Position numbers and translations under genes: made by a program. Of a stretch of 64,000 nt of DNA, positions 12,601-24,300 are shown one piece after another. The DNA comes from Xiphophorus maculatus (taxonomy: Eukaryota; Chordata; Actinopteri; Cyprinodontiformes; Poeciliidae), in the NCBI RefSeq assembly GCF_002775205.1, contig NC_036459.1, positions 19,514,312 through 19,578,311 on the forward strand, written 5' to 3'. Each line of letters begins with the position of its first letter. The first letter of the stretch is position 1. The notes under the pieces were generated by a model that was not told the DNA's origin, ran no database searches, and saw only the letters and a list, made by a program, of their open reading frames with translations.

Positions 12601-15490
12601 GAAGTCCTTTAGTTAAAACATGCAGAAAGACTATATGCTGACAGCAGCCATGTTGGTCATTCACTTACAGCTATGCTGCCTCAGTAGACGACATCTTGGA
12701 AGAAGAAGAACATTATGCTGACCAGCTGAAAGAATATCTGTCCTATGCTGAAGCTCTGAGGTAACATTCAGGAGGGGCTGTGTGCATGTATGACCCTGGG
12801 ACTGTTCCAGAAGTCAACAACAGTCCAATTGTGTGTGACGTAATATAAGTAGATGCAGCTGTTGTGTTTCTGTCCTCAAATGTTTGATAGAGAACACCGG
12901 AGAACATTTATCGTCATGGAGACCTAGGAACCCAGCAGCAGGTCAGAGGGAATGTTCAAAGCAGGGTTAGGATCTGCAACAGCCTGAGAGCATTAATCAG
13001 AGAAGCAGCCAAGATATCCATGGTTACCCTGGAGCAGCGTTTCTCAATTCCAGTCCTCAGGCCCCCCTGCCCTGCATGTTTTAGGTGTTTCCCTTCTGTT
13101 ACACACCTGGATTGAATCTATGGGTGATTAACAGGCTTTTGCAGTACTTGGTGGTCATGCAATCATTTGAATCAGCTGTTCGGGAATAAAGGCACATCTA
13201 AAACATGCAGAGTAGGGGGGCCTGAGGACTGGAATTGAGAAGCACTGCCCTGGAGGAAGTGAAGTGTCATGTTCCGTGTTTTTCTGTGTGTTTATTTTGA
13301 GTTTCCTGTGTCTGTGAGTCTCCGTGTTGTCCTGTCTCCCTTTGATTAGTTCCCAGGTGTGTCTCGTTCCCTGATTACCTCCTGTGTATTTAGTGTCACC
13401 TGTGTGTCTGTGTCGTTGTCAGGTCCTCGTCTCATTTTGGCTTCTGTCCTGCCGTGTGTCCGGTTAGTCCATTCATGCTCTCTGTTGCTACCTGTGTTGA
13501 GCCTCAGCTTCCGCTCAGCAGTGCTGCCAGGGATTTGGACTGTTTTGGAGCATTATTTCATCATTAAATCGACCATATCTCTCTTACCTGGGTCTCCTAG
13601 CGTTTTGCCTCACCACCTACACCGCAACTTATGACATGAAGAAATCCAAAGCTAAGATTGGATCACCTGTTCACTGGAAAAGTATTAGTTGTGCACAAAT
13701 CTGGACTTTTAGTTAGACAGGTAAGAAGAAAGCCACTGTTAGGAGAGTCACCAAGCGCCCAGTTTGCAGTTTCTCAAAAACACTCTGGTTGCCAAGCTAC
13801 ACATTGCTCTGCTCATTAAGAGAAATTTGAACTTTTCAATCTTCATTCAAAAACAAGGACTGGCAAAGAACAAACATTGCATGTGTGGAATCTGGTTAGA
13901 GCTGGTGAAGGTGGATGGATCTAAATCCAGGAGAAAACCTGCTAGAGGCTGAAGAAGCAGGACAAGCACCCTGAGCATACAGCCAGACGGTTTAAATCAG
14001 CCTGAATACTAAAGCACCCCACTCCATTAATGTTTCATTTGGAAAAGATATTCAAAATTATTAAGCATTTTCCCTCCACTTCATTGTGTTTTCTAACCCT
14101 AATGTGACATATTGTATGAGGTAAATAAATGGAATTCAGTATTGCCTTTGCTTTTGCAGGGCAGTGTGCAGAAAACATGAGCTGAGCCAGTTTGAGCTGG
14201 AAATGGCTTCCCAGGACCTCATCTCTAAGAAGCAGCAGCGTGAGGAGCTGGCCACCGGGGTACACCATGCAGCATCATGTAGCATCACGCAGCATCACAC
14301 ATTAGGTCCTTCATGCCAAACTTTATGTTGCCAAAGGGATCCAAGTGCTTTAATTCATCTATTTTGATCACTTCCAAGACCACAGGTGTATAAAACCCAG
14401 CATCTAGTAATGCAGATTAATGCTGCAGTGAAGGAACGGGTCACACTGTAGTATAGTCTACATGACAGGATACCACTGCTCTAATAAGTCCTAGCATGAA
14501 ACCTTCTTTTGGAGAGTGAGAAACAAATGTGTACATGTGTTTTTATTCAGTGTATTTAAACTTCTGGTTTCCTCTGTACATGTTTTGTTGATCATGTCCT
14601 GTGGATGGATGAATGGATGGATGGATGGATGGATGGATGGATGGATGGATGGATGAAAGAAAGAAAGAAAAAGAAAGAACCATCCTCCTGGTATGACACG
14701 ACTGCACCATACAGACCTGTATTGGTCTGCACAGAGTTCTGGCTTCAACCTAATAGAAGACATTGGAGATGAATTACAGGGGGCATTATGAGCCATCCGA
14801 TATGAAACACTCCCTAAATCTTATGGAAAGGCTTCCTAGAAGAATGCATAGTGTTGGGCCATGTGTGAAGGCAGATGAGTGAATGCTTTTGGCAACATAA
14901 TGTAACATTTGTAAACTCAGTCAGGTGTTCTAAACATGTAACTAATCCAGAAGGCAATAACTTCTCATTTATTCCATTTTCTGTTTCTGTTTCTCTTGCT
15001 GACCGTCTCAGATAGTGCGCACTTTCTCCTTAAAAGGCATGACCAACAAGCTTTTTGGGCAAGAAGCACCTGAGCAGAGGGAGGCCAAGCTCAACCTGCT
15101 GGAGGAGCTGATAGCAGAGGGGGAAGAGACTGTGAAGGAGAAAACAGCTGAGTGCGAGTGAGTTGCAGACAGTGTAGAAGCAGCAGCAAGGCTGATGGAT
15201 CAGATTCTGGTCCATTAGAACCACTCTGCTTCATGTGTCTTTCTCCAGTGAGCATGCTGAAAAGGCGTGGGCAGACATCGTCCGTTTTAAGGATCAGAAG
15301 GACAAAGATCTGAAAGAGGCGTTCATCAACTACGCTCTCATGCAAATCAGCATGTGCAAGAAGGTAGAGAAGAGCCTAAACTCAGCTTACATTTCTGTGT
15401 TAAAGCTCACTGTCTAGTTTCATGTCTACTCTCTTTTTGCAGGGAATACAAGTGTGGAGTAATGCCAAAGAATGCTTTCTTAAGATGTAG
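6688..15490 (+). CDS. snx4: Sorting nexin 4, complete 14-exon gene
   Basis: Exons: 6688-6771, 6988-7112, 7268-7406, 9793-9942, 10039-10086, 10175-10230, 10936-11008, 12286-12347, 12483-12548, 12671-12760, 14160-14259, 15012-15157, 15249-15363, 15443-15490. All junctions are GT-AG and keep frame, giving 433 residues (human about 450). The start ATG sits in a good context (GGATGGCGG). Exon 2's 5' edge is the least certain. A PX domain (about residues 45-165) carries the phosphoinositide-binding RRYSEF near 88-93 and PPLPEKR near 110-116. A BAR domain (about 190-430) follows, with [20 protein letters not shown] and a C-terminal [15 protein letters not shown]. The family binds PI3P on early endosomes, recycles cargo through tubules and supports autophagy with SNX7/SNX30. 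Introns hold a hAT MITE, a solo LTR and Tc1 relics. Confidence 0.97.
7916..7949. repeat. Perfect 15-bp inverted repeat
   Basis: Arms at 7916-7930 and 7935-7949 are exact reverse complements (AATGTACAGAACAGA and its complement) around a 4-base loop. The site lies in snx4 intron 3 and could fold as a hairpin in the pre-mRNA. No known element explains it. Confidence 0.75.
11926..11942 (+). repeat. 17-base poly-G run
   Basis: An uninterrupted run of 17 G, followed by further G-rich sequence to about 11970 and preceded by a G-rich stretch near 11850-11870, lies in snx4 intron 7. The sense transcript could form G-quadruplexes, and length errors are likely here. Confidence 0.8.
13035..13247. mobile_element. 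hAT-type MITE with 8-bp target duplication
   Basis: The ends are inverted repeats of about 46 bp (CAGCGTTTCTCAATTCCAGT at the left, complement ending TTGAGAAGCACTG at the right). CCCTGGAG is duplicated at 13027-13034 and 13248-13255, the 8-bp signature of hAT transposition. There is no coding capacity. It lies in snx4 intron 10, and a related fragment lies near 58010-58145. Confidence 0.9.
13265..13636 (+). mobile_element. Solo LTR, probably Gypsy-type
   Basis: The 372-bp unit begins TGTCATGTTCC and ends CTTATGACA, with TG...CA termini and a 5-bp duplication TGAAG at 13260-13264 and 13637-13641. It is pyrimidine-rich with an ATTAAA signal near 13563. There is no internal retroelement sequence on either side, so it is a solo LTR left by recombination. 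It lies ten bases beyond the target duplication of the preceding MITE, in snx4 intron 10. Confidence 0.85.
13860..14000 (+). mobile_element. Tc1-like transposase relic
   Basis: Sequence such as AGGAGAAAACCTGCTAGAGG and CTGAGCATACAGCCAGA matches the central part of fish Tc1-like transposase genes. Only a short, decayed stretch remains and no reading frame survives. It lies in snx4 intron 10. Confidence 0.6.
14602..14679 (+). repeat. GGAT tetranucleotide array followed by GAAA array
   Basis: About thirteen GGAT units, one of them imperfect, run to about 14654 and then give way to GAAA units with one interruption. The array is an ordinary microsatellite in snx4 intron 11. Confidence 0.9.
14690..14905 (+). 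mobile_element. Tc1-like element 3' relic
   Basis: The stretch retains GCACAGAGTTCTGGCTTCAA, GGAGATGAATTACAG and a terminal GAGTGAATGCTTTTGGCAA. These correspond to the end of a fish Tc1-like transposase and its terminal repeat. It is heavily mutated and lies in snx4 intron 11. Confidence 0.7.
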
Positions 15491-16148
15491 AGTCAAAGCC
15501 ATACAAGTTCTACTAATATAAGTGAAACCTGTGGGCACATTTATGCACATGAACATCTTATCCAAGTACTTTGAAGGGGGTGGGGGAGAAGATAAAAATG
15601 ACCTGGAACCTGATGTTTAAACTTTTAATATTTTCAAAAGTTACATGCTGGAGATTGTTTCTATGCTGTTGGATCTATAAGAATGAGCACACAAGAATGA
15701 GCAAGACTGGGAGGATGGGCTGGTGAGGCTGAAACTAGAGGAGAAGGTATGAAAATATCTGAAGCTTAATCCAAAGGTATAGAGTGGGAGCAAATCATTA
15801 GCACCTCAAAAGCTCAAATATTAGCTGAACCCTGACTCCAAACCCTGGGAGGACTTACAACAGAGCAGGAGGAAGCCCAAACCATTCCTTCCACCAAACT
15901 GACTGGACAAGGATCAGATCCCAGACCACAGCATCTTCACCTGCCTTTAACCGTACAGCCATGTAGAATATTAAAGAGGGTAGAATATCAATTCTGCTGC
16001 CTGGAAATTAAGTCTTCAGTCAGAGGTCTCTGCAGATTGGTTGCTAGACTGACTGCTACCAGAGATTCTTTCCACCCACAGCATCACCATACAAAATGAT
16101 TCTTTGAAGATACTTTGATGAATTTAGTTTTCATTTCCCTTTCAGATA

Positions 16149-16154
16149 AATAAA
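16149..16154 (+). terminator. Candidate snx4 polyadenylation signal
   Basis: AATAAA about 660 bases after the snx4 stop codon. It is the first canonical hexamer I see downstream, so the implied 3' UTR is 15491 to about 16175. Assignment is by position. Confidence 0.45.
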
Positions 16155-16794
16155 GTATTTTTGAATGGAATTTAACACTGAAATCCTGAAAAATATCTGG
16201 TCAATGTTCCCTTATTTATATAAAAAAACATAATCTTGTAATTAGTCAGACACTTAATGGTATTATTTAGAAGGATCATGTAATATAAACTTCAGCGGTG
16301 TGTTTATTACTAATGTGCAGTAATTCTATCACTGGTAAAAAAAAATTACATTACAATTGCAAAGGGCAATTCATGTGATCCAAACTGGATCCAAAGAAAC
16401 AGAAGGGAACGAAGGAAACTCCATCCATATAAATCTCAGGAAATGAACATGGTGATGATAGGGAGAAATTTGGGCCAGATGTCCAACATGAGCAGAAAGG
16501 CTGAAAACCTTAAGGTATAACTCATCTGGTAACAGGATTCGAAGCACAAACTATTACAGTGAAGACAACAAAGCAAAGCACACACCAATATGATTTATTA
16601 CAGATCCACATGGTGAGAGAAACACGCTCTGTTTGTCTGTAATGAACGGCCTGCTGTGTGGACTCATCCGTCAGCTGGACAGTCAGATTACAGCTGATAG
16701 TTTCCACACAAATCAAATCGGATCATCATCAAAGTTTATTTAAACTGTAAAACTAAACATTCTGTTTAATAAAAGACTTTTGAAAAATGTTAAA

Positions 16795-16965
16795 TATTTG
16801 AAAGTGGTGAGGACTTTGAGTTGTGAAGGGTTATTGCTTGACGTTCAGACATTACTCCATTTCTGCTCAACCGAAGAGAAAGTTTCAAACATTTGTACAA
16901 CTGATTTCAGTGTTGGTAAAAATAAAATATGCTCTGATGATGCCATGTTTCTTTAATATGTTGCA
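16795..16965. repeat. Interspersed repeat, copy 1
   Basis: Shared blocks with 61955-62110 include TTTGAAAGT.GTGAGGA.TT, CCATTTCTGCTCAA and a poly-A-rich AAAC context. The two copies are in the same orientation about 45 kb apart, so they belong to one interspersed family. I cannot name it. Confidence 0.55.
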
Positions 16966-17339
16966 ATAATTGATTCTGTTGAGGCAATTATTTTATATGT
17001 GGCAGTGGGGATTGGCCAGTAAGGTATCCCACAATGCATTGTACCACCAGCAACAGCAAGTTTAAGGAGAAATGATCATCTGTGCAGTTGGTTCGTCTAG
17101 AATGAGCCACTTTCAGAGCAGTTCTCTAATTAGCCAGTTTTGCCATTTATATTTGCACGAAACTGGGCCATCAGTGAGCTGTATGACTGTGGTGTTCTGC
17201 CTGATTGTGCAGTATTGTATATAATTATGTTTTCTGAAAAAAAATGTGCAAACTATCACTGCTTTGTATATTATCTGTTAAAGTTTGAGCAGAGAAACAA
17301 ATAAAAAGCAGGAGCCAGGAAGTATTTCAATTAAGTAGT

Positions 17340-17620
17340 TTTCTTTTTATATAAGTGGTTTCTACTTAAAAAAAAAAAAAAGCTTTAGGATTTGTTCCAG
17401 TAATTACAACATACTCAGATTTATTCAGTTAACTTCAGTTGTGCTCACTAGAATTGCACAAGTTAATGTAACTCAAAAGTATCAAGTTAGTTGAGTTGTG
17501 TAAACTTAAGATGTACAACTTGTACATATTAACATTTTTATGTTTTGAAAACCTGATATTTTTGAGGCCATGAGATCGCATGATTTTTCTGAAATAAGGA
17601 CCACTTACTGTGTTTTACAG
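17340..17620. repeat. AT-rich fish repeat with AAGT/ACTT motifs
   Basis: Repeated short words (AACTTAAG, AGTTAACTT, CAAGTTAGTTGAGTT) end in a TACTGTGTTTTACAGTGTA palindrome. The composition matches a common teleost AT-rich repeat, and a similar stretch lies at 47830-48110. The class was not determined. The rest of the 2.8-kb spacer 15491-18304 shows no gene. Confidence 0.45.
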
Positions 17621-17970
17621 TGTATCTGTTACAGTCAGGTGACCTGTTCAGGGTGGACCCTGTCCTTTACACAAAGACAGAGAGTTAAACCAGAATTTTA
17701 ATTATTTCTGCTAGAAAAGTGTTATTTGAAATTGATCTGAATAAGATTTTAGTTTCTTTTTATATATATAAATTACTAAATTAATAAAATAACATTTTAT
17801 TAATTTATTGAGATGCACATATATATGTGCAGAAATGTTAGCATATATATATTGTAATTCTTTTATGTGTTCTCTTCCACTATAAAATCTGTTGATGTGT
17901 CTCTGGAGGGTACATGAGACTGGTTGGATTTGACTTTTTCTTTATTTTTGCCTCTTCAGATCTTTTACAC

Positions 17971-18005
17971 ACAGGACGTCTTCAGAGGACGTGAAGACGT
18001 CCTGT
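17971..18005. repeat. 13-bp perfect hairpin built on GACGTC
   Basis: ACAGGACGTCTTC at 17971-17983 is the exact complement of 17993-18005, around a 9-base loop that itself contains AGGACGT. The palindromic GACGTC core resembles CRE/ATF half-sites. It lies about 300 bases upstream of the ttll12 start codon. Confidence 0.7.
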
Positions 18006-18190
18006 TTGTAAAATTCAGCTGGCTAATAAGGTGGGGAGCACTGCTGGGTGTGAAGTGAAGAAAAACTCTAGTTTCACACAGTTGGTGGCTTCAGGTAGAG
18101 ACAGGACAGTGCAGGACTGAATGAGACAAAGATTTGATTCGCTGAAGGGAAAATCTGAAAGAAGAAACTACTACTCATTCACTTTCCAGA

Positions 18191-18202
18191 CCACTAGGTG
18201 GC
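18191..18202 (+). promoter_or_regulatory. CTCF-like motif upstream of ttll12
   Basis: CCACTAGGTGGC, followed by GACC, fits the core of the CTCF consensus. It lies about 100 bases upstream of the ttll12 start codon, within the likely promoter or 5' UTR. Occupancy is inferred only. Confidence 0.45.
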
Positions 18203-18304
18203 GACCATGCGTATTCAAGATGGTTACCAAGCACACACGAAAAATAACTTTTCTTCCTGGTCTGCAGCAGCTGCTCGCACGTGAGTTGGAACGTTGTCCT
18301 GGAG

Positions 18305-21300
18305 ATGTTAACAAACCCAGAAGGACTGAATGATGACCCGGATGAGGGGTTCGGGGCCTTCGTGGCGCTGCAGGGTGGGGCCCTACAGTCCTCAGGGGTC
18401 CCTCAGGTCTATTGGAGGAGCCTCTATCACAAGATCACCAACGAGGTGAGCACTGAGCATTCTCACCACCCAGAGCTCGCCTGCATGAAGTGTCGCGTTA
18501 ACGCGGGTTCTGCTGTAATCCCGCGGGGTTCGCCGTGTTCTCTACCTCTCCGCAGGTCTACGATGCCGGCGAGGTGTTTGGAATAATGCAGGTCCAGCAG
18601 GAGGAAGATGGTGAAAATGGAGAGAGGAAAAAAGGCAATTATGGAGTGGTGATTGGGTGTAAAGTGGTTGTTACTCGGGAAAGTGGGCTGGAAGTCTCCG
18701 ATCCAACCAGGTGAAGACCGTAAAACATGTCGCTTATTCAGGACACGAATGACTATCAGCTGAGTGAAGCTGACACCCCACCACGTGAAACATTCCAGCA
18801 AATAGCCTCAGTGGTTTGTGCTCCTTATGTGGCGATAAAACTTTTATTTGTGCTGCTTTGGTTTCTGAGATATTAAAAATATTTTTTTAGGTCATCCACC
18901 AGCACTAATGACGGCACAAACCTACACAAATGGAGCACTGAAAAAAGTAACCCACTTTGGTTTGTTTTGGGGGAAGATTGGGAGGATGACCTCTGAATGA
19001 CCTAAAAAATAATTTTAATATATCAGATACCAAAGCAGCACAAACAAAAATTACATAACCCTAACCAAAACTCAGTTCACACCTTAGTCTTAAACCTAAC
19101 CGCTGACCCACAAACAACGTTTCCCCTTGTGGGGTACAGGCTTTGAACAGTGGCTCCCCATCCACGTAGTATGTGTCACGAAAAATGGTCCCCACAAGGT
19201 ATTAAATACATGGTACACACGATTAATCAGATAAAAACTCAACACATTCTGTAGATTTTTCATTGAACCACTTAAGCTTTTTTATATACAACATGTTATG
19301 TTATGTTATGTTATGTTATGTTAGAAATGATTCAGGTCTTTTTTAAAATAACAACATAAACATTTTATTGTCTGAAATGCAATAAAATGCAACTTTTTAA
19401 AAAATATTTGTTGTGGGAAAACTTAATGACTGTGAAAATCACTGTCTTATTTCATACCAGATACATGATAGAGAGACACCAGAAAACTCATGAGCAGTCC
19501 GGTTAGAGCTCCATGTCAGGCTGATGGTGGGTTCTGTGTTTTTTCTGTCTTTGCTTTAGACCAAGCCAGACAGGTTCATTTAGAACAAAGACATAAAACA
19601 TGACCATCAGATTAATAGTCATCACATATTACTTAGTAATAACATTTTTCACCATAATTGTAAATGCAAAATGGATATATATGTTGTACGGTTTGGGTTA
19701 ATTGCTCGTCTTTTTTTGAGTTTGTATACTCCAGCTAATGATTAATCAATTACTAAATTAGTTGACGATTATTTCAATGACTGATTAATCTGATGGATAA
19801 TTTCAACTCTATTTAACACACATTAAAACTGGACATGGTTACCTGGTATGATGATGGTCAGCTGTGTATTGCTATCATATTAACTGAAACAAGGTGTGCC
19901 TAATGCAGTGGCCCATGACTATACATGAGGGAGAAAGATGAGCAGAGATGTCACCAGATCTACAAGCTTGAACATTTTCACAGGTGGAGCTGCTGATGCC
20001 TACTGCTGACACATAGTGATGCTTTTCACAACATGCTGCTGAAATGGTTGGAAATCCCATTTCCAACCAGGCTTTCTGCGCTCCTCCTGCAGCATCTTTC
20101 TGGTTGACCATGCTTGGACATACCGGGTGGAGCACGCCCGGCAGCAACTGGAGCAGATTCCGGGACTGCTGCCCAGGATGGCCTCCCTCATGGGGGTGGA
20201 CTTCCACGGCGAGGACCCTCCTCCAGACGTAGTGGAGTTGATATTGGAGCGCATGTGGAAATACAACCAGACCTACCAGCTGTCCCAGGGGGCAAGTCTG
20301 AGAACGGCTTCACACTACATCTCCCTCTCTGTCAAGCATGTGTTTCAGCCCCCTTCTCTGCTGTGTGGGGGTGTGTGTGGGTGTGTGTGTGCAGTCAGCA
20401 GAAGAAAAAGTTCCTGTGTGGTACATCATGGATGAGTTTGGCTCCCAGGTGCAGCACTTGGACCATCCCAGCTGCTGCATGGCCCCCTTCTTCTACATGC
20501 AGGGTCAGCTGGCCTACACTCTGCTCTGGCCTCTGCAAGATCTGCAAGAAGGTGGTAAGGACACAACCTGATCCAAACACACACCCTGATCCAAACACAA
20601 AGCCTGATCCAAACACACACCCTGGTACCCTTTCTAGACTTTGCTGCTCTCCTGCCTATGAAAGTGACTTTGTCTTTAGACATTGTCTTGGAAAATTAAA
20701 CTTTAACTTGTTTACTGGGCAGAATGAACTGATAATGAAGGTTTCTGAGCAGGTGTTTTTCTTGTGAAACTGATAAGGGAGGTTTTCAGAGGAGATGTTT
20801 TTCTTCTTTCCACTGAATCTCCTTTGAACCAGGTTTGATTTCGGGACAGAGGTACCAGTTAACCAGAGAGGGAAAGACTGAGAGAATCTCCCTAGAGGAG
20901 AGACCTTGACCTCTGAGAATCACTGTTCATTTATTCTGACTTTCTCTGATCAAAACAGTGTTTCACTATTGTTAATTATCGAAAGAATATTCCTTAACAA
21001 AACATTTTCATAGCTTGATTCCAAGACCTAGAAGTACATTTCCTCTCCATACACAGCATTGGACATCAGGATGGAAGCATGCAGATATGTTTATGTTGCA
21101 TCAGCTGGAGAAGCTTCGTAACCTTTCAGCCTGTGCAGTTCTGCACAACTCTGATCTGGACAGTGAGTTCTGCTTCATCCCTACTGACGGCCAGAGACTC
21201 AGTGCTTCCAGCAGCGCCCTTTAATCTGGGATTAAAGAACCATAGTCACATACATAACTAAATTATGTTAGTAATTAAGTTAAGCCTGCGACTCAAGTTC

Positions 21301-24300
21301 ACGTGTCCTTTCTCCCTTGACCAAAAAACAAAAACACTTGCAAGCGTAAAATACCCAATGTTGTGGTCCTTTTGTGCAGCCATTTTGAACTTCACTTTCA
21401 AGATGGCAGGCATTGCTTCGATACATCTTTTTTTTTTGTAGAGAAACGATTAAAAAAAACAAACCTGACTGGGGTTTTTCCCAAAAGAATTTGCAAAGTT
21501 AGTTTATTTTAATTTGGTTCTCTGTAGCTTGTCTTTTCACAGAGACAGGATCTGATCCAGGACTTGTAACGTGATGTTTAGGTACTTATGACCGGAAAGT
21601 TTGGAAGTATAAAAAACAAATGCTGAGGAATTATATGTTTGAGGCAGTGTTGTAGTCAAGACCACCTAACCCGAGACCAAGACAAGACCAAGACCAGAGT
21701 GTATCGAGACCGAGACAAGACCAAGACTTTTAGGGTCAGAGACCAAGTCAAGACCAAGACAGAGGGAAGTCGAGACCGAGTCAAGACCAAGACCAGTGCC
21801 CCGCACTACATGACACAATAAAATGTGAAATATGATCAAAATTGCTAATCAAATTGATCTGAAAGATTCACATTCCCATAAAAACACCTAGATATTAAAT
21901 ACTTGGAGCTGAAATAAATTTTACCAATATTAAAAGCACAAATTAAAAGAACAAACTCTTTGTTCTGCTTATCTAAAAAGATAATGCCCTGGGCATTTGC
22001 CCATATCATTCATGTCAGAAATCAGCACTGTCAGTGAGTCTCCAGTCCAGGGCCGGCCCAAGCCTCCATGGGGCCCTAAGTGAAATTTGGTTTTGGGGCC
22101 CTCTAGTTCTGGTAGTAATGTGGACTGGCTGCAATCAGCAGTCCGATCCTTAGGTCATTCACACACCTGCTATGAACTTATTGCATCTCTGGCAGTGCTG
22201 TTTACATTATAGACATATACTGTACATGTACATATACATAATAGGATACATTTATTGGCCAACTGATTTATCGACCAGTTGATTTCTGGGCGCCGATTTC
22301 CTTAATTTTGGGGGATCGTGATCGGCCGATACTTACTTGTGTTACTTACATCGTATCCCATAATCTTATCTTCGTCAGCAAAGGTTTAAAAATCAGCCTC
22401 TGTCCCCTTGTACTCTACAATGAGAGGTTTGACTGACAGACCGGTCCACCGGGTAAGGGTCTGAACCTGGTGGGCAGTGGGGTTAACAGTAGGGTTAACA
22501 ATATTCACCCCACTGTTGCCAACTTAGTGACTTTCTTGCTATATTTAGCAACATTTCAGACAAAAAAAAATTCATATAAACCAAAATCAAAATTAGCAGG
22601 TCAGGCTCTTTAAAGATTGGTAACCAGGGATCGGCCAGAAAACTGCAATCAGTGCAGCTGACATTCTTTGATTAAATAAATTTCTCTTAAGCGTTACTCC
22701 AATAGCTAAAATTTAATTTACACCAAGTGAGTCTTTCTCCCCTGAGAATGTGGATTGGTATTGGACTGATTCTGAGCCTTCAAATGATTTTAACAGAAGT
22801 TTCACATAACTGGTGCGTTTTGCATCCAGTGAAAACAAACATGTTAACAAATAAACTGGACAGTATGCTGTAAGTTTAGTGATATTTTCACAGTTGCGGT
22901 CTTGACTGGTCTTGAAATAAAATTCCGAGTCCTCAGCGCCCTGTTAAAACAACATCAATCTAGGAGGCAGACATCAAAGCAAAAGTACAAGTTTATTACA
23001 GCAATTGCAATTGGAGAAAATCACATTAACACACAGTGAGCGTCAAGAGTGAACACACACGAGTGTCAAAGGAGTCTCTGAGTTCTCTGTCGCTCAGGGG
23101 CTTCCTTTTATACAGACTTGACCACACAGCCTATGGCTGAGTTCCTTGAACATACAAGAATAGAAAAAAAAAGAAGTACAGGCAGTTTCTGACAAATAGG
23201 TCACAGATGGAACACCTGCAGCCTTGAGGCGTCGACACTTTAACCACAAACACCTCTGCATTAGGGAACTTTATCTCAACTGACCTCCGTACATACGTTA
23301 CTGCAAAGTCGACAGTTTAATCTCTAAGGCAATTAGGTGGAAAAACCCATCTATTGTCCTTTGGTTCAACTTACAAGTTTGCACCAGTGTAGGTCAGGGG
23401 CCCCAGAGTAACCATTGGCCCTTCCAGTGAGCTCAATTGTGGTCAGGCATTTCCTGTTGCAGCAGCCTCCGAAAGGCAAACAGTTTGTCACACAGAAACT
23501 GCAGTTAGTGTCACAGCAAACTGTGACCTTTAATGCATTGGATATATATACGTAATATACACGAGTAAAATAATAAAAGTATTCAAACCCTTTATGAAAT
23601 AATAGTCATCATTAATAATCCATTTCAACAGCCGGAGACCGAGACAAGACCAAGACCAAATGCGGTCGAGTCCGAGACAAGACTGAGACCATCAAAAATG
23701 GTCTCGAGACCAAGACCGGTCTCAAGTACTACAACACTGGTTTGAGGAACCGTTTAATATTTTGATGTCTTTTCCTGTCAGTTACTGTTTGTTTGATTCT
23801 GTTACAAGCACCCCACTTTCCCACTTGCACAGATGAAGTAACCCGCGATTATGCATATGGGGAGACCAACCCGTTGCTACGGAGATGCCGGTTGTTACCG
23901 TGGATACATGATGATCTGGAAGGAGTGAGCAGTGCCGTCACAGAACCAGCAGATTCTTACTATGAGGTGAGGACAATCACTTTGGACACTTAATCAAAGT
24001 ACAAACTTTGATGACGGCTTCCAGATCATTTGACCCTGAGCTCTTTCAGCGTCGGTTGAACAACAACACAATATATTCCTCCAACTAACAGAAAAACGAG
24101 GTGCATGCTTATTTCTTCCACTGCTGTCTGACTGGTCAGTGTTCAGGTCTGGAGCATACAATTACCACAAAAGTGAGAGAGCGAATATGTCATATGTGTA
24201 TTTATTATCATGGATGTGACGATGGGCAGGAAGGAGTGGTGGAGCCGTGGTTGGTGCTCTGATGATGTCACTTACAGCAACACTTGAGGCCGTGGTTTAA

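Larger units (their letters stand above)
21645..23739. mobile_element. hAT-type element with 8-bp target duplication
   Basis: The ends are CAGTGTTGTAGT and its near complement ACTACAACACTG, followed inward by arrays of GAGACCAAGAC-type words. GTTTGAGG is duplicated at 21637-21644 and 23740-23747, the hAT hallmark. No transposase frame remains. A solo LTR (22942-23630) and an older repeat (about 22230-22680) are nested inside. The element fills most of ttll12 intron 4 and ends only 93 bases before exon 5. Confidence 0.9.
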
